Origin: Candidatus Uabimicrobium amorphum
GTDB taxonomy: Bacteria > Planctomycetota > Uabimicrobiia > Uabimicrobiales > Uabimicrobiaceae
Length of the DNA stretch: 64,000 nt
NCBI RefSeq assembly: GCF_009002475.1
Contig: NZ_AP019860.1
Location: forward strand, 3,472,001-3,536,000
Reading direction: 5' to 3'
Part shown: piece after piece, positions 42,894 through 51,664 of the stretch
How the letters are laid out: each line of letters opens with the position of its first letter
Position numbering within the stretch: the stretch's first letter is position 1
Translations under genes and position numbers: made by a program
Notes under the pieces: model-generated
Told to the model about the DNA's origin: nothing
Seen by the model: only the letters and a program-made list of their open reading frames with translations
Databases searched by the model: none

Positions 42894-44588
42894 TTAATCT
42901 ACATAGTTGGGAAGTGTGACGCTAATCCAGTCATCGGCATAAAAACCGAATTTTGTTTTCACAGTTTTGTCTGTTAAGTCGAACAAAGAAACACTTCCGC
43001 GAATACGTTGGGTTTTACCATCAGAACTTTTTTTGTTGTTCTTGTAGAACTCAGGATGCTTGCGCTCTGGAGAAAGAAAATCGATAAGTTCTAAGGCTTT
43101 TTCAGCATCAATATTGCCATAATTGCTTAGTACTTGAACATTGAGTTCGTCATAGCGCCACTGAACCTCGTTGGCCTTATTACGTGAAATTTCGATGGTC
43201 ATTGGATTCATTGCACACATACGCATACTTGGAGTAACGTAGTGGTTTGTCATAATGAGTACATCGTCTTTTGATTCACGTTGTGGGGCAAAGTAAAATG
43301 CCTCAGGACAATTTTTTTCGGTGTGCTTTCTGTTAATAAAACCTTTTTCACCCCATGACTTAGAATTGATTTTTTTGCCGTGATACCAAAATAAATCGTT
43401 GTTGAATTCTTGGAATTTTTCAGGATATTTATAATCATTCCAACGCACCATTAGACCTTTTTGGTGCTTTTGATTTTCAAAACGCTTTAAAAAGTCAGCA
43501 TCAGGAAGTAAGGCCAACCACTTCAATTCATCGGGAGGAAACTTGATCGCACCAAGAGAATCTGTTGATTTTCCTGTTTCTAAAACTACGGACTTGTCGG
43601 TTTGCCCATCTGCAATCATATAAAGCCAAGAAACACCGCGTTGTGTTTCAACGACTTCTTTTACAGCGCCATGGACATCTTTGCCACGATGTATTGTTTT
43701 ACGAATCATCATGAGCGAGTTGATTCCAGGACGATTGTTGTCACATCCACCAGAAGGAACCATGTCAACTCCCATGGCAACACCATTGGCGTTCATTGCG
43801 GCAATAGAACCTACAAATCCAGGAGCAGCAACACTTACCAAAGGTATTCTGTCGTCACTTGGACGATAGATGATCATTGCTGCGGTAAACTCAAATGCAT
43901 CCCCAGGAGGAAACATAAAATCGCGACCAAAGTAATGTTTTCCGTCTTTTGTTGCTTTTCCAAATACAGAAAAAGCGTTGCACATAATCGGAATATCAAG
44001 ATCTTTCACCGAAAGTTTGTACTTTTCCCATAGTTGGTTTAACGCGTAGAAATTGGAAAGTAATGTATCAAAACCAGAGTTTAACATCAGAAGGCGATCA
44101 AATGTTACACGCGTTTCTGGGTTTACTGACTTACACCCATCAGCAATCCCCTTCATTTCTTGTACATACTCTTCAGGCATATCGGGCAAAACGCGTTTGG
44201 TTTCATTTTTGACGATGTCCAACAAAGTTCCCCAAATTTCAGGAATCTTTTTAGGATCAACATCAAGTTTAATGAAACTAAGTAGTACGTTGTCCATGAA
44301 TTCATTTGTCATCAGATCAACGTCTCTTTCCGCCATAGTTCCCATCAAGTAGCCCATTTGATATGCACTACCTTCAACGTAAAATACTCGTTTAGGAGCC
44401 TTACTTTCGTAGTTAACTGCATATTTATGGTGAGCTATAAACCCACGTTGGTTTTCGAAAGTAGTCTTATGAGCGATTTCATAATTGTCTTTCGCAAACG
44501 CAATCTCTAACTCTTGTAAACTTTTTCCGTCAGCAAACAAAAAGCCAACGAACAAGAGACCTATTAAAATAATAGAATATTTATTCAT
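42894..44588 (-). CDS. Secreted C45-family (acyltransferase/phospholipase B-like) Ntn hydrolase
   Basis: 564 aa with a signal peptide (residues 1-19). VFYVEGSAYQMGYLMGTMAE at the start and MCNAFSVFGKATKDGKHYFG (C203) carry the pattern of penicillin acyltransferase-like Ntn hydrolases, where the Cys becomes the N-terminal nucleophile after autocleavage. GRDFMF, AAPGFVGSIAAMNANGVAMG and RDFMFPPGD-type blocks also match peptidase family C45 and phospholipase B-like proteins. Substrate unknown; amide hydrolysis of an exported lipid or peptide is likely. C-terminal 140 residues extend beyond the core and contain a charged, Lys-rich region. Confidence 0.8.
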   Translation of the reverse strand: MNKYSIILIGLLFVGFLFADGKSLQELEIAFAKDNYEIAHKTTFENQRGFIAHHKYAVNYESKAPKRVFYVEGSAYQMGYLMGTMAERDVDLMTNEFMDNVLLSFIKLDVDPKKIPEIWGTLLDIVKNETKRVLPDMPEEYVQEMKGIADGCKSVNPETRVTFDRLLMLNSGFDTLLSNFYALNQLWEKYKLSVKDLDIPIMCNAFSVFGKATKDGKHYFGRDFMFPPGDAFEFTAAMIIYRPSDDRIPLVSVAAPGFVGSIAAMNANGVAMGVDMVPSGGCDNNRPGINSLMMIRKTIHRGKDVHGAVKEVVETQRGVSWLYMIADGQTDKSVVLETGKSTDSLGAIKFPPDELKWLALLPDADFLKRFENQKHQKGLMVRWNDYKYPEKFQEFNNDLFWYHGKKINSKSWGEKGFINRKHTEKNCPEAFYFAPQRESKDDVLIMTNHYVTPSMRMCAMNPMTIEISRNKANEVQWRYDELNVQVLSNYGNIDAEKALELIDFLSPERKHPEFYKNNKKSSDGKTQRIRGSVSLFDLTDKTVKTKFGFYADDWISVTLPNYVD

Positions 44589-44714
44589 AAATAATAAATA
44601 CCTCTAACCTCATAATTTCGAATTAAGTGTAAATAAATACAACACATAAGTTTCTATATTAAATAATAAATAAATGCAAAAAAAATTGCAATAAAATTTC
44701 ATCTTGGATGATAA

Positions 44715-44743
44715 TTGACGTCGCAAAGGATTATTTTTATAAT
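44715..44743 (+). promoter_or_regulatory. Strong sigma70-type promoter for the epimerase operon
   Basis: TTGACG (44715-44720), exactly 17 bp, then perfect TATAAT (44738-44743). It lies 78 bp before the start codon at 44821. Transcription should start near 44750, at the base of the two hairpins described next. Best promoter match in the window. Confidence 0.75.
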
Positions 44744-44749
44744 GACCTC

Positions 44750-44794
44750 GACATTTCACAAGAAAATGTCTTGATTTGTTTTGAAACAAATCAA
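44750..44794 (+). promoter_or_regulatory. Double-hairpin 5' leader of the epimerase operon
   Basis: Two hairpins are stacked end to end with no spacer: GACATTT/AAATGTC (44750-44770, 7-nt loop) and TTGATTTGTTT/AAACAAATCAA (44771-44794, 11 bp perfect, nominal 2-nt loop). They begin at the expected transcription start. No T-run follows (AAGGTT), so they are not an intrinsic terminator; mRNA stabilisation or protein binding is possible. Confidence 0.6.
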
Positions 44795-44820
44795 AAGGTT
44801 ATAACAAAGGAATAGGGTCT

Positions 44821-45786
44821 ATGACAAAAATATTGGTAACAGGCGCAGGAGGTTTTATTGGACATCATCTAGTTACCTTCTTAAAGCAAAAAGGCTATTG
44901 GGTACGCGGAGTTGATATCAAAAAACCCGAGTTTGCAGATACAGATGCAGATGAATTTCAACTTCTCGACCTAAAAAAGATAGAAAACTGCTTACGTGCA
45001 ACTCAAGATATGGAGCAAGTTTTTCATTTAGCGGCAAATATGGGTGGAATTGGCTTTATTGAAACGCACAAAGCGGATATTGTTTTCGAAAATACCGTCA
45101 TTGATATGCATATGTTGCACGCAGCAAAAACCAACAAAGTGCAAAAATTTCTTTATACGTCTTCGGCTTGTATATACCCTGCCTACAAGCAAGATACACC
45201 AGATATAGTACCATTAAAAGAGGAAGACGCTTATCCAGCTCTCCCTGAAGATGGGTATGGGTGGGAGAAATTATATATCGAACGTGCATGCCGCCATTAT
45301 CGCGAGGATTACGGCCTCAAAACATACATGGTGCGCTTCCACAACATATTTGGTCCCCTGGGAACATACGATGGTGGACGCGAAAAATCTCCTGCGGCGA
45401 TTTGTCGCAAAGTTGCCTTAGCAAAAACTCAGGATGAAATTGAAGTTTGGGGAGATGGACAACAAACACGTTCTTACTGTTATATAGAGGATTGTGTTGT
45501 TGGTATGTATAAACTAATGCAATCTGATTATCACGAACCTTTAAATCTAGGGCAGGATCGTTTAATCACCATCAATGAGTTAGTAGATATTGTCGCCAAA
45601 ATCGCAGGAAAAAAAATCGCAAAAAAATACGACCTTTCAAAACCCCAAGGAGTGAGAGGACGTAATAGTGACAATACCTTGCTTTCGCAAATTCTCAATT
45701 GGTCCCCCTCTGTAACGTTAGAGGTCGGCCTTGAGGCAACATACAACTGGATAGAGGAACAACTACGTAAAGAAAAACGAATATGA
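44821..45786 (+). CDS. GDP-mannose 3,5-epimerase-like NAD-dependent epimerase
   Basis: 321 aa of the extended SDR family: GAGGFIG (8-14), catalytic YGWEK (Y146, K150), SSACIYP upstream of it. The blocks NMGGIGFIETH, FHNIFGPLGTYDGGREKSPA, AICRK, GDGQQTRSYCYIEDCV and PQGVRGRNSDNTL match GDP-mannose 3,5-epimerase very closely, more than ordinary UDP-glucose epimerases. That enzyme turns GDP-D-mannose into GDP-L-galactose/gulose. Here it probably feeds surface polysaccharide, since a glycosyltransferase and aminotransferase follow with 4- and 1-bp overlaps. Another GDP-sugar epimerase activity is possible. Confidence 0.82.
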   Translation: MTKILVTGAGGFIGHHLVTFLKQKGYWVRGVDIKKPEFADTDADEFQLLDLKKIENCLRATQDMEQVFHLAANMGGIGFIETHKADIVFENTVIDMHMLHAAKTNKVQKFLYTSSACIYPAYKQDTPDIVPLKEEDAYPALPEDGYGWEKLYIERACRHYREDYGLKTYMVRFHNIFGPLGTYDGGREKSPAAICRKVALAKTQDEIEVWGDGQQTRSYCYIEDCVVGMYKLMQSDYHEPLNLGQDRLITINELVDIVAKIAGKKIAKKYDLSKPQGVRGRNSDNTLLSQILNWSPSVTLEVGLEATYNWIEEQLRKEKRI

Positions 45787-47009
45787 ACAATGCTCCCACC
45801 GTAACATTGATGTACCACTTTTTTTTCCCCGATGATGTCGTTAGTGCACGTCACTTCACTCAACTAGCGGAAAGTCTAAGAGATTTGGGTTGGAAAGTAC
45901 GAGTGCTAACGAGCAATCGTTACTGTCGTTATACAAAAAAAACAATTCATCCTAGAAAAGAAATGTGGAATAACATTGAAATCATACGCGCTTATAGACC
46001 ATCTTTTAATCAAGCGAACAACTACGGACGTATATTTAATTCCATTTTTATACTCAATATGTGGCTGTTACACTTACTCATGGGTCGCAAAAGCGATGTT
46101 ATTATCGTGGGAACAGATCCGCAATTCGCCGCCCTAATATTTCCATTTTTAAAAATATTTCGTCGTGGCAAAATTTTAGTTCATTGGTGTTTTGATGTAT
46201 ACCCCGAAGCCGTGATCGCCAACGAAACCGGAAAAATGACGCATACAATCATGCGCATCGCCAAACGGTTTATGTCGTTATCGTACAAGTTTGTAGATGT
46301 TATGGTAGACATCGGCCAGTGTATGCGCTCTATTTTGCAGCGCTATAAACACAAAGCATTGTATCACACACTCACCCCTTGGGCTCTCGTTGAGCCAGAT
46401 ACCTTACAAAAGCCCAACGAAAAGACGCGTGTACAGCTCTTTGGCGAAAACGCCAAACTTACCATTCTTTATTCAGGTAATATGGGCAAGGCGCATGACT
46501 TTCAACAAATAGTAGATTTAGCGCGTTATTTATGTAAAGATCACAAAGACATTGTTTTTTGTTTTGCTTGTCGCGGTAATCGCTATGAAGAATTGGTATC
46601 GCAAGTCACGGCACAAGATACCAACATTCGTTTTGCAGGCTTCGCTGACGAAGCCCAACTTGCCAAACGTCTCGGCTGCGCGGATATACACCTTGTGAGT
46701 TTAAAAGAACAATGGTCAGGAATAGTTGTGCCTTCTAAATTTTTTGGTTCCATTGCCATGGGAAAACCTATTATTTTTAACGGTCCGCAAAACTCCGCAA
46801 TAGCAAAATGGATTTCGCAATACAAAATAGGATGGTTGCTAAATAACCACAATATTCCGCAAATTGCCACAGAACTAATCAAATTAAAAAACGAGCCACA
46901 AACAATACAGCAGTGCTCCCAAAAAGCACACCAAGTATACAAAGAACATTTTTCCCGCAAGAGTGTCGTTCGCCGCTGGGATCAATTACTCAGGAGTAAA
47001 ATAAAGTAA
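45783..47009 (+). CDS. Glycosyltransferase family 4 protein (WcaI/WbuB-like)
   Basis: 408 aa. GT-B fold of GT4: the N-terminal MYHFFFPDDVVSARHFTQLA is the acceptor side with the motif common in exopolysaccharide transferases, ILYSGNMGKAHDFQQIVDLA starts the nucleotide-sugar domain, and VPSKFFGSIAMGKPIIFNGP is the donor-site region. No signal peptide; a peripheral membrane enzyme of the inner leaflet is likely. It overlaps both neighbours (4 bp and 1 bp) in a tight three-gene operon. Confidence 0.88.
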   Translation: MNNAPTVTLMYHFFFPDDVVSARHFTQLAESLRDLGWKVRVLTSNRYCRYTKKTIHPRKEMWNNIEIIRAYRPSFNQANNYGRIFNSIFILNMWLLHLLMGRKSDVIIVGTDPQFAALIFPFLKIFRRGKILVHWCFDVYPEAVIANETGKMTHTIMRIAKRFMSLSYKFVDVMVDIGQCMRSILQRYKHKALYHTLTPWALVEPDTLQKPNEKTRVQLFGENAKLTILYSGNMGKAHDFQQIVDLARYLCKDHKDIVFCFACRGNRYEELVSQVTAQDTNIRFAGFADEAQLAKRLGCADIHLVSLKEQWSGIVVPSKFFGSIAMGKPIIFNGPQNSAIAKWISQYKIGWLLNNHNIPQIATELIKLKNEPQTIQQCSQKAHQVYKEHFSRKSVVRRWDQLLRSKIK

Positions 47010-48127
47010 TGAACATACCATTTATCGACTTAAAACAACAGTACTTAACCATCAAAGAAGAAGTCAACGACAGCATTTTAAAGGTATTACAACATGGACA
47101 GTATGTCTTAGGCCCCGAAATTCGCGACTTGGAAAGTGAACTGGCACAATTTATTCAAGTACAACATGTACTAACTTGTTCAAGCGGAACAGATGCTCTA
47201 TTGCTTGCATTGATGGCATATGATGTCGGACCAGGAGATGCCGTTTTTACAACTCCTTTTACATTTATTGCCACAGCGGAAGTGATTTCGTTATTAGGAG
47301 CCACTCCTGTTTTTGTGGATATAGATGAAAAAACATTCAATATTGCTCCGCAATTACTCGAAGAAAAAATAGCGACTTTACCCGAAAACTTAAATGCCAA
47401 AGCAATTATTGCCGTAGATCTTTTCGGGCTTTGTGCAGACTACGATGAACTAACATCTGTGGCCAACAAACACAATCTAATTCTCGTCGAAGACGCAGCG
47501 CAATCTTTAGGGGCTGTGTATAAAGGCAAAAAAGCGGGCGCCTTTGGTCATGTCGCGGCAACAAGCTTTTATCCCGCCAAACCATTAGGCGCTTATGGAG
47601 ATGGAGGCGCAGTGTTCACCAACGACACAAGTATACATGAAAAGATGGAATCTATACGTGTTCATGGACAGGGAAAAAACAAATACGACAACGTTCGCTT
47701 AGGACTAAATGCACGTATGGACACCATTCAAGCGGCCGTACTACTTCACAAGCTACAAATCTTTCCTCGCGAAATTGAGCAACGCCAACAAATCGCCAAC
47801 CTCTATACGCAAAGCTTGAATGAATATGTAACAACGCCTTTTATTCCCGACGATTGTACCAGCACATGGGCGCAGTACTCAATACTCAGTGACAAACGCG
47901 AAGTCATACAAAAACATCTAAAAGAACAAGGCATCCCCACATGCATTTTTTATGCAAAACCACTGCATATGCAAGATGCATTTAAGTCTTTAGGCTATAA
48001 GCAAGGAGACTTTCCCATCTCAGAAAACGCAGCGCAAAAAATTATGAGTCTGCCAATGCACCCTTATTTAAAACCACAAGATCAACAACACATCATTGCC
48101 CAAATTATCGCCGCAGTGAATAAATAG
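47009..48127 (+). CDS. DegT/DnrJ/EryC1/StrS family sugar aminotransferase
   Basis: 372 aa, PLP fold type I. Start MNIPFIDLKQQY is family-typical. SSGTDALLLALMA binds the PLP phosphate, VEDAAQSLGA gives D162 and Q165, and FYPAKPLGAYGDGGA carries the Schiff-base K191. The family transfers an amino group to 3- or 4-keto nucleotide sugars. With the epimerase and glycosyltransferase it points to an aminosugar-containing surface glycan. ARMDTIQAAVLLHKL and the C-terminal region are complete. Confidence 0.9.
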   Translation: MNIPFIDLKQQYLTIKEEVNDSILKVLQHGQYVLGPEIRDLESELAQFIQVQHVLTCSSGTDALLLALMAYDVGPGDAVFTTPFTFIATAEVISLLGATPVFVDIDEKTFNIAPQLLEEKIATLPENLNAKAIIAVDLFGLCADYDELTSVANKHNLILVEDAAQSLGAVYKGKKAGAFGHVAATSFYPAKPLGAYGDGGAVFTNDTSIHEKMESIRVHGQGKNKYDNVRLGLNARMDTIQAAVLLHKLQIFPREIEQRQQIANLYTQSLNEYVTTPFIPDDCTSTWAQYSILSDKREVIQKHLKEQGIPTCIFYAKPLHMQDAFKSLGYKQGDFPISENAAQKIMSLPMHPYLKPQDQQHIIAQIIAAVNK

Positions 48128-48273
48128 TGTTGCTCAGCGGCAAACATTGGCTAAGTATGCAAGTTGGCATAGAAAAGTGTATTTGTCGTCAAATACACTT
48201 GTCGCCATCAAAGGCGGTATTCGGAATGAAGAAAACCTAAAAAATACACATCAAACGCAAACAGAAAGACGAA

Positions 48274-48717
48274 ATGGAAATACGTAAACTGCAAAAAAAC
48301 GACAAAGATCAGTTTTCACTTCTCATGAAAAAATTTTATCAATATGCAGGAGAACCTTGTCCAACGGATGACAAACTGCAAATTTTATTGGAGAAAGCAC
48401 TCAATAAAGAGGTGAACTTTGTTTTTTTAGGTGCTTTTTTGGCCAATGAGTTAGTTGGTATCATTTCAATAACATTCGCGGAGAGCAGTTACAAAGTTTC
48501 AAGGTTTGCATGGTGTGATGATTTATACGTTGAAGAAAGTCATAGAGGAAAAGAAATTGGTACAAAACTAATGCAGCAAGCCGTTGTGATCGCCAAAAAA
48601 AATCATTGTGCAAGTATCATGCTTGGTGTCGGCGAAAAGGAAACAAATTCGCAAACGTTTTACAAAAAGCTAGGTTTTGTGGATATGAAGTGTAAACTGA
48701 TGTCCTGTGAATTGTAA
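48274..48717 (+). CDS. GNAT-family N-acetyltransferase
   Basis: 147 aa, GNAT fold. The acetyl-CoA loop is SHRGKEIGTKLMQQAV (motif A, R/QxxGxG/A), preceded by the beta-4 strand DDLYVEE, and YKKLGFVD closes the fold. Cytoplasmic. It is about 150 bp beyond the aminotransferase, a gap holding a perfect hairpin (AAGTGTATTTG/CAAATACACTT, 48175-48200) without T-run. Substrate unknown; acetylation of an aminosugar would fit the operon but is only a guess. Confidence 0.8.
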   Translation: MEIRKLQKNDKDQFSLLMKKFYQYAGEPCPTDDKLQILLEKALNKEVNFVFLGAFLANELVGIISITFAESSYKVSRFAWCDDLYVEESHRGKEIGTKLMQQAVVIAKKNHCASIMLGVGEKETNSQTFYKKLGFVDMKCKLMSCEL

Positions 48718-48854
48718 TTCTCAAAATAAAATTTGGCGTACTTGTTCTCGGGAACAAAAGACAGCGAACATTGGGATTCGTCTTTTTGCTCCCGAAAACA
48801 CCAGTATAGATATTCTATCTTTGGCCCATGGATTGTATTAATGACACCAAAGTG

Positions 48855-49295
48855 TTATATAACAAAGATAGATATTTTGCTGTGGTGTAAGACATAGTTA
48901 CTTGAACTTGTAAAAATGAGTCTTTTTAGCATTCCCATATGTCGGCTACCCATAACAATTAAATCGGCGTTTAACTCTTCCGCAGCGGTCACAATATTGT
49001 GCCCAGGATGACCTTCGCGGAACTCAATCGTTACAGATACTTTATTTTCGATACATTTATCTTTGATTCCCTGTAAAAATTCCTGGCTGTGCGATTCGAT
49101 ATTCTTTTTGATATTTTGGATATAGGAATCGGGTATTCCGTAAATTAAAAATTCATCGTTTAATATTTCAGGATAATCATAGCAGTGTAATAACACAATT
49201 TCTGCGTCAAAAGAACTAGCCAAAGCTATTCCGTGCTCCACAGACTTTTGTGAATGTTCGGAGCGATCAATAGGTATTAGAATCTTTTTATACAT
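48855..49295 (-). CDS. Universal stress protein (UspA family), variant ATP motif
   Basis: 146 aa, complete UspA fold (YKKILIPIDRSEHSQKSVEH, IVMGSRHMGMLKRLIFTSSS). The usual ATP motif G-x2-G-x9-G-S/T is altered: the last Gly is replaced (LIFTSSSNY), so ATP binding is doubtful. It lies directly after the next gene on the minus strand (start 49295, previous stop at 49296). Its closest relative in the window is the gene at 50683, and the two-gene units are mirror images. Confidence 0.88.
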   Translation of the reverse strand: MYKKILIPIDRSEHSQKSVEHGIALASSFDAEIVLLHCYDYPEILNDEFLIYGIPDSYIQNIKKNIESHSQEFLQGIKDKCIENKVSVTIEFREGHPGHNIVTAAEELNADLIVMGSRHMGMLKRLIFTSSSNYVLHHSKISIFVI

Positions 49296-49742
49296 TTAAC
49301 CATCCTTCTTTATAACCATAACAGGACAAGGCGCATAACGAGTTACGTGTTCGGAAACACTACCCAAAACGAATCGGTCAAGGTTTCCATAACCGTGACT
49401 TCCTAAAATAACAAGGTCATAACTGTTATCTTCTTCCAAGTATTTAACAATCGTCTTACCTGGGTTCCCATCTAAAGTGAACTTTTCACCGCTCACTTCC
49501 AAATTCAATTCTTGCAGTTTTTTATCTACATCGTCTTTCTGGCTTTGATATTTCTCCGCCCATTTGGAAACTCCACCAATTGTAAAATGTGTCACACCGA
49601 AGTCCAAAACACTCGGATCGATAACAACGACAACATCGAGCTGTGCATTAAGAGACTTTGCCATTGTTTTGGCATACTCTATTGCCTTTTGTGAAGTCTT
49701 GGAAAAATCCGTTGCCACTAAAATCTTTTTTATTGTTGTCAT
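49296..49742 (-). CDS. Universal stress protein (UspA family)
   Basis: 148 aa. KKILVATDFSKTSQKAIEYA and the ATP-binding signature LGSHGYGNLDRFVLGSVSEH are intact, so a nucleotide-binding UspA of the ATP-dependent type is expected. Family members help survival in starvation, oxidative or low-oxygen stress. It is first of a two-gene minus-strand unit and diverges from the plus-strand unit at 50219 across a 476-bp gap. Confidence 0.92.
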   Translation of the reverse strand: MTTIKKILVATDFSKTSQKAIEYAKTMAKSLNAQLDVVVVIDPSVLDFGVTHFTIGGVSKWAEKYQSQKDDVDKKLQELNLEVSGEKFTLDGNPGKTIVKYLEEDNSYDLVILGSHGYGNLDRFVLGSVSEHVTRYAPCPVMVIKKDG

Positions 49743-50218
49743 TTATTGACCTTTCTATCATATTTTTATTTTGCCAAAAAGACAATGCGAATATCATGCC
49801 AATAACCACAAAAAAAGAACCTACATTTTTTTATGCTTTTCTTGCTAAAAATTACTTGCTGTTACCAACACAATAAACTACATTCTAAAAAACATTATTC
49901 ATAACAAGAAATTTTCTACACTATGCAATATAGAACAACTCTACTTTTATTGCTATCATAAAGTGAAAATTATTGGTTATTTTAACAATGTTAAATTAGG
50001 TGTGTCACGAAACCCCCTAAAATTCACAACTTATCGTAGTTGGAAGATACAGTGTAAAATATACTTGCACAAGATGTGTATTCATTGAATTAACAATCTA
50101 TTTATAGTAAAATTATTCCGTATATTTGTAGTAGAATATATTGGTATAAACTTTCGATATATGGCATACTATTTGCAAAAAAAGCACTAACTTTACAACT
50201 ACAACGGAAGGACAAATT
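49743..50218. other. 476-bp divergent intergenic region between the two stress-protein units
   Basis: Very AT-rich. It must hold promoters for both directions. The only weak plus-strand candidate is TTGGTA (50141) and CATACT (50165). GGAAGGAC just before 50219 is a good ribosome binding site. No palindrome of an FNR, DosR or CooA kind was convincing, and no open frame of note was seen. Confidence 0.6.
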
Positions 50219-50671
50219 ATGGCTAATGACATATACTTGGCAACTGATTTTTCCAAATACTCAGAAAAAGCAACGCTAGAAGCCAAAAAAATTGCCGATG
50301 CTCTTGGTGTAGAACTAAAAATCATACATATTTTTGACGGGCATATACAACCTCCTGGTCCATATCATTCCATGCCAGGGGCTTCTTCCTTATGGATGAA
50401 AGAATATGTGGACGAAGCTAGAAATAAAGGGAAAGAAGCTCTAAAAGAGCTGTGTGAAAAACACAATGTCAAAGAATCACATTTCTTGGAAGGAGATCCA
50501 GCCAAGACACTCGTCGAATTTGCAAAAAAAGAACATGTCAATTTTTTGGTTATGGGTTCCCATGGATATGGTATTTTAGATCGAATGTTGATCGGTAGTG
50601 TTACCGACTATGTCGCAAGACATTGCGATTGCTCACTTTTAATCGTAAAAACGACAGACGCAACGGAATAG
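50219..50671 (+). CDS. Universal stress protein (UspA family)
   Basis: 150 aa. DIYLATDFSKYSEKATLEAK and MGSHGYGILDRMLIGSVTDY give an intact UspA ATP signature. It aligns best with the protein at 49296 (VATDFSKxSxKA; GSHGYGxLDRxxxGSV). GGAAGGAC provides the ribosome binding site. First of three genes transcribed together with 50683 and 51139. Confidence 0.92.
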   Translation: MANDIYLATDFSKYSEKATLEAKKIADALGVELKIIHIFDGHIQPPGPYHSMPGASSLWMKEYVDEARNKGKEALKELCEKHNVKESHFLEGDPAKTLVEFAKKEHVNFLVMGSHGYGILDRMLIGSVTDYVARHCDCSLLIVKTTDATE

Positions 50672-50682
50672 AAAGGGTCTAA

Positions 50683-51126
50683 ATGTATAAAAAAATACTC
50701 GTGGCTATAGATAAATCAGATCATTCCAAAAAAGCAATAGAGCATGCAAAGGCGATTGCCACAAAATTTGACGCTGAAGTAGTGCTATACCATAGCTACC
50801 AAGTCCCAGCAGACCTTGTAGATCATCAAATCATGTACAACTTGGACGATAACTATGTACAACAAATGCAAGACAATCTCAAAAAGCATTACCAAGATGT
50901 CCTTGATGAGTACAAAAAAGGTTTTGATGATGCAAATTTAAAAGCAACAACTCTACTCGAAAATGGCAAAGCAGGTGCAAACATAATTAAAGCAGCAGAT
51001 AGCACCAATGCTGATTTTGTAATTATTGGTAGTAGAGGTTTAGGTTCCGTGCGTAGTGTGCTTATGGGTAGTGTAAGTAGTTATGTTCTACACCATATAA
51101 AGAAGCCGTTATTGATTGTTGAATAA
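50683..51126 (+). CDS. Universal stress protein (UspA family)
   Basis: 147 aa. MYKKILVAIDKSDHSKKAIE and IIGSRGLGSVRSVLMGSVSS show an intact ATP-binding signature, unlike its paralogue at 48855. It lies 11 bp after the previous UspA and 12 bp before the CBS gene, in one operon. Confidence 0.92.
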   Translation: MYKKILVAIDKSDHSKKAIEHAKAIATKFDAEVVLYHSYQVPADLVDHQIMYNLDDNYVQQMQDNLKKHYQDVLDEYKKGFDDANLKATTLLENGKAGANIIKAADSTNADFVIIGSRGLGSVRSVLMGSVSSYVLHHIKKPLLIVE

Positions 51127-51138
51127 TCGGAGGTTAGC

Positions 51139-51582
51139 ATGTCCAATAAATGGCAAGTGGAATACTGGATGAAAAAATTACCAGAAACAATTCCTCCCAC
51201 AATGAGTACTAGAGAAGCATTTAACAAAATGCGAAGCAGCAGCTTTCGTCATTTACTTGTAGTTCAAGATGGACAATTACTCGGTCTTGTATCCGACCGT
51301 GACCTACGTCGTCCAGACTTATCAAAAGGTGAAGATGGATGGAATTCGCTATACACGCCCAACGAGGATGACGAAGTTCGTTATATCATGGCCACAGAAC
51401 TACAAACGATCAAATCGAATGAACACATACACAAGGCTGTAAAGCTGTTGGTAGAATATCGCTATGGTGCTTTACCAGTAATTAATGACCAAGACAGCCC
51501 TATAGGTATCCTTTCCGTTTATGATTTGCTAAAATCTTATGATGAAATACTTGAAAAGTGCGGTTCAAATATTGAATTTTAG
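51139..51582 (+). CDS. CBS-domain pair protein
   Basis: 147 aa. Two CBS motifs cover almost the whole chain: MSTREAFNKMRSSSFRHLLV..GQLLGLVSDRDLRR and TIKSNEHIHKAVKLLVEYRYGALPVIND..PIGILSVYDLL. These form one Bateman module that binds adenine nucleotides and senses energy state. CGGAGG precedes the ATG. Location behind two UspA genes suggests shared control by AMP/ATP status or oxygen; this pairing is common in bacteria. Confidence 0.92.
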   Translation: MSNKWQVEYWMKKLPETIPPTMSTREAFNKMRSSSFRHLLVVQDGQLLGLVSDRDLRRPDLSKGEDGWNSLYTPNEDDEVRYIMATELQTIKSNEHIHKAVKLLVEYRYGALPVINDQDSPIGILSVYDLLKSYDEILEKCGSNIEF

Positions 51583-51601
51583 TGAATAACTTCGTGTAGT
51601 A

Positions 51602-51619
51602 GGGCGGTTTCTACCGCCC
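51602..51619. repeat. GC-rich REP-like palindrome
   Basis: GGGCGGT (51602-51608), TTCT loop, ACCGCCC (51613-51619), flanked by TA. It lies 20 bp after the CBS gene, without a T-run. Member of the GGGCG palindrome set (11998, 41968, 42863). Confidence 0.7.
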
Positions 51620-51664
51620 GTACAACACAAGTTTCAAGTCCAATCACAGCATAAAGTGAAAAAC

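Noticed and set aside
48175..48200. Perfect 11-bp hairpin after the aminotransferase gene
   Set aside because: No T-run follows, so not called a terminator; could be an mRNA processing or stability element.
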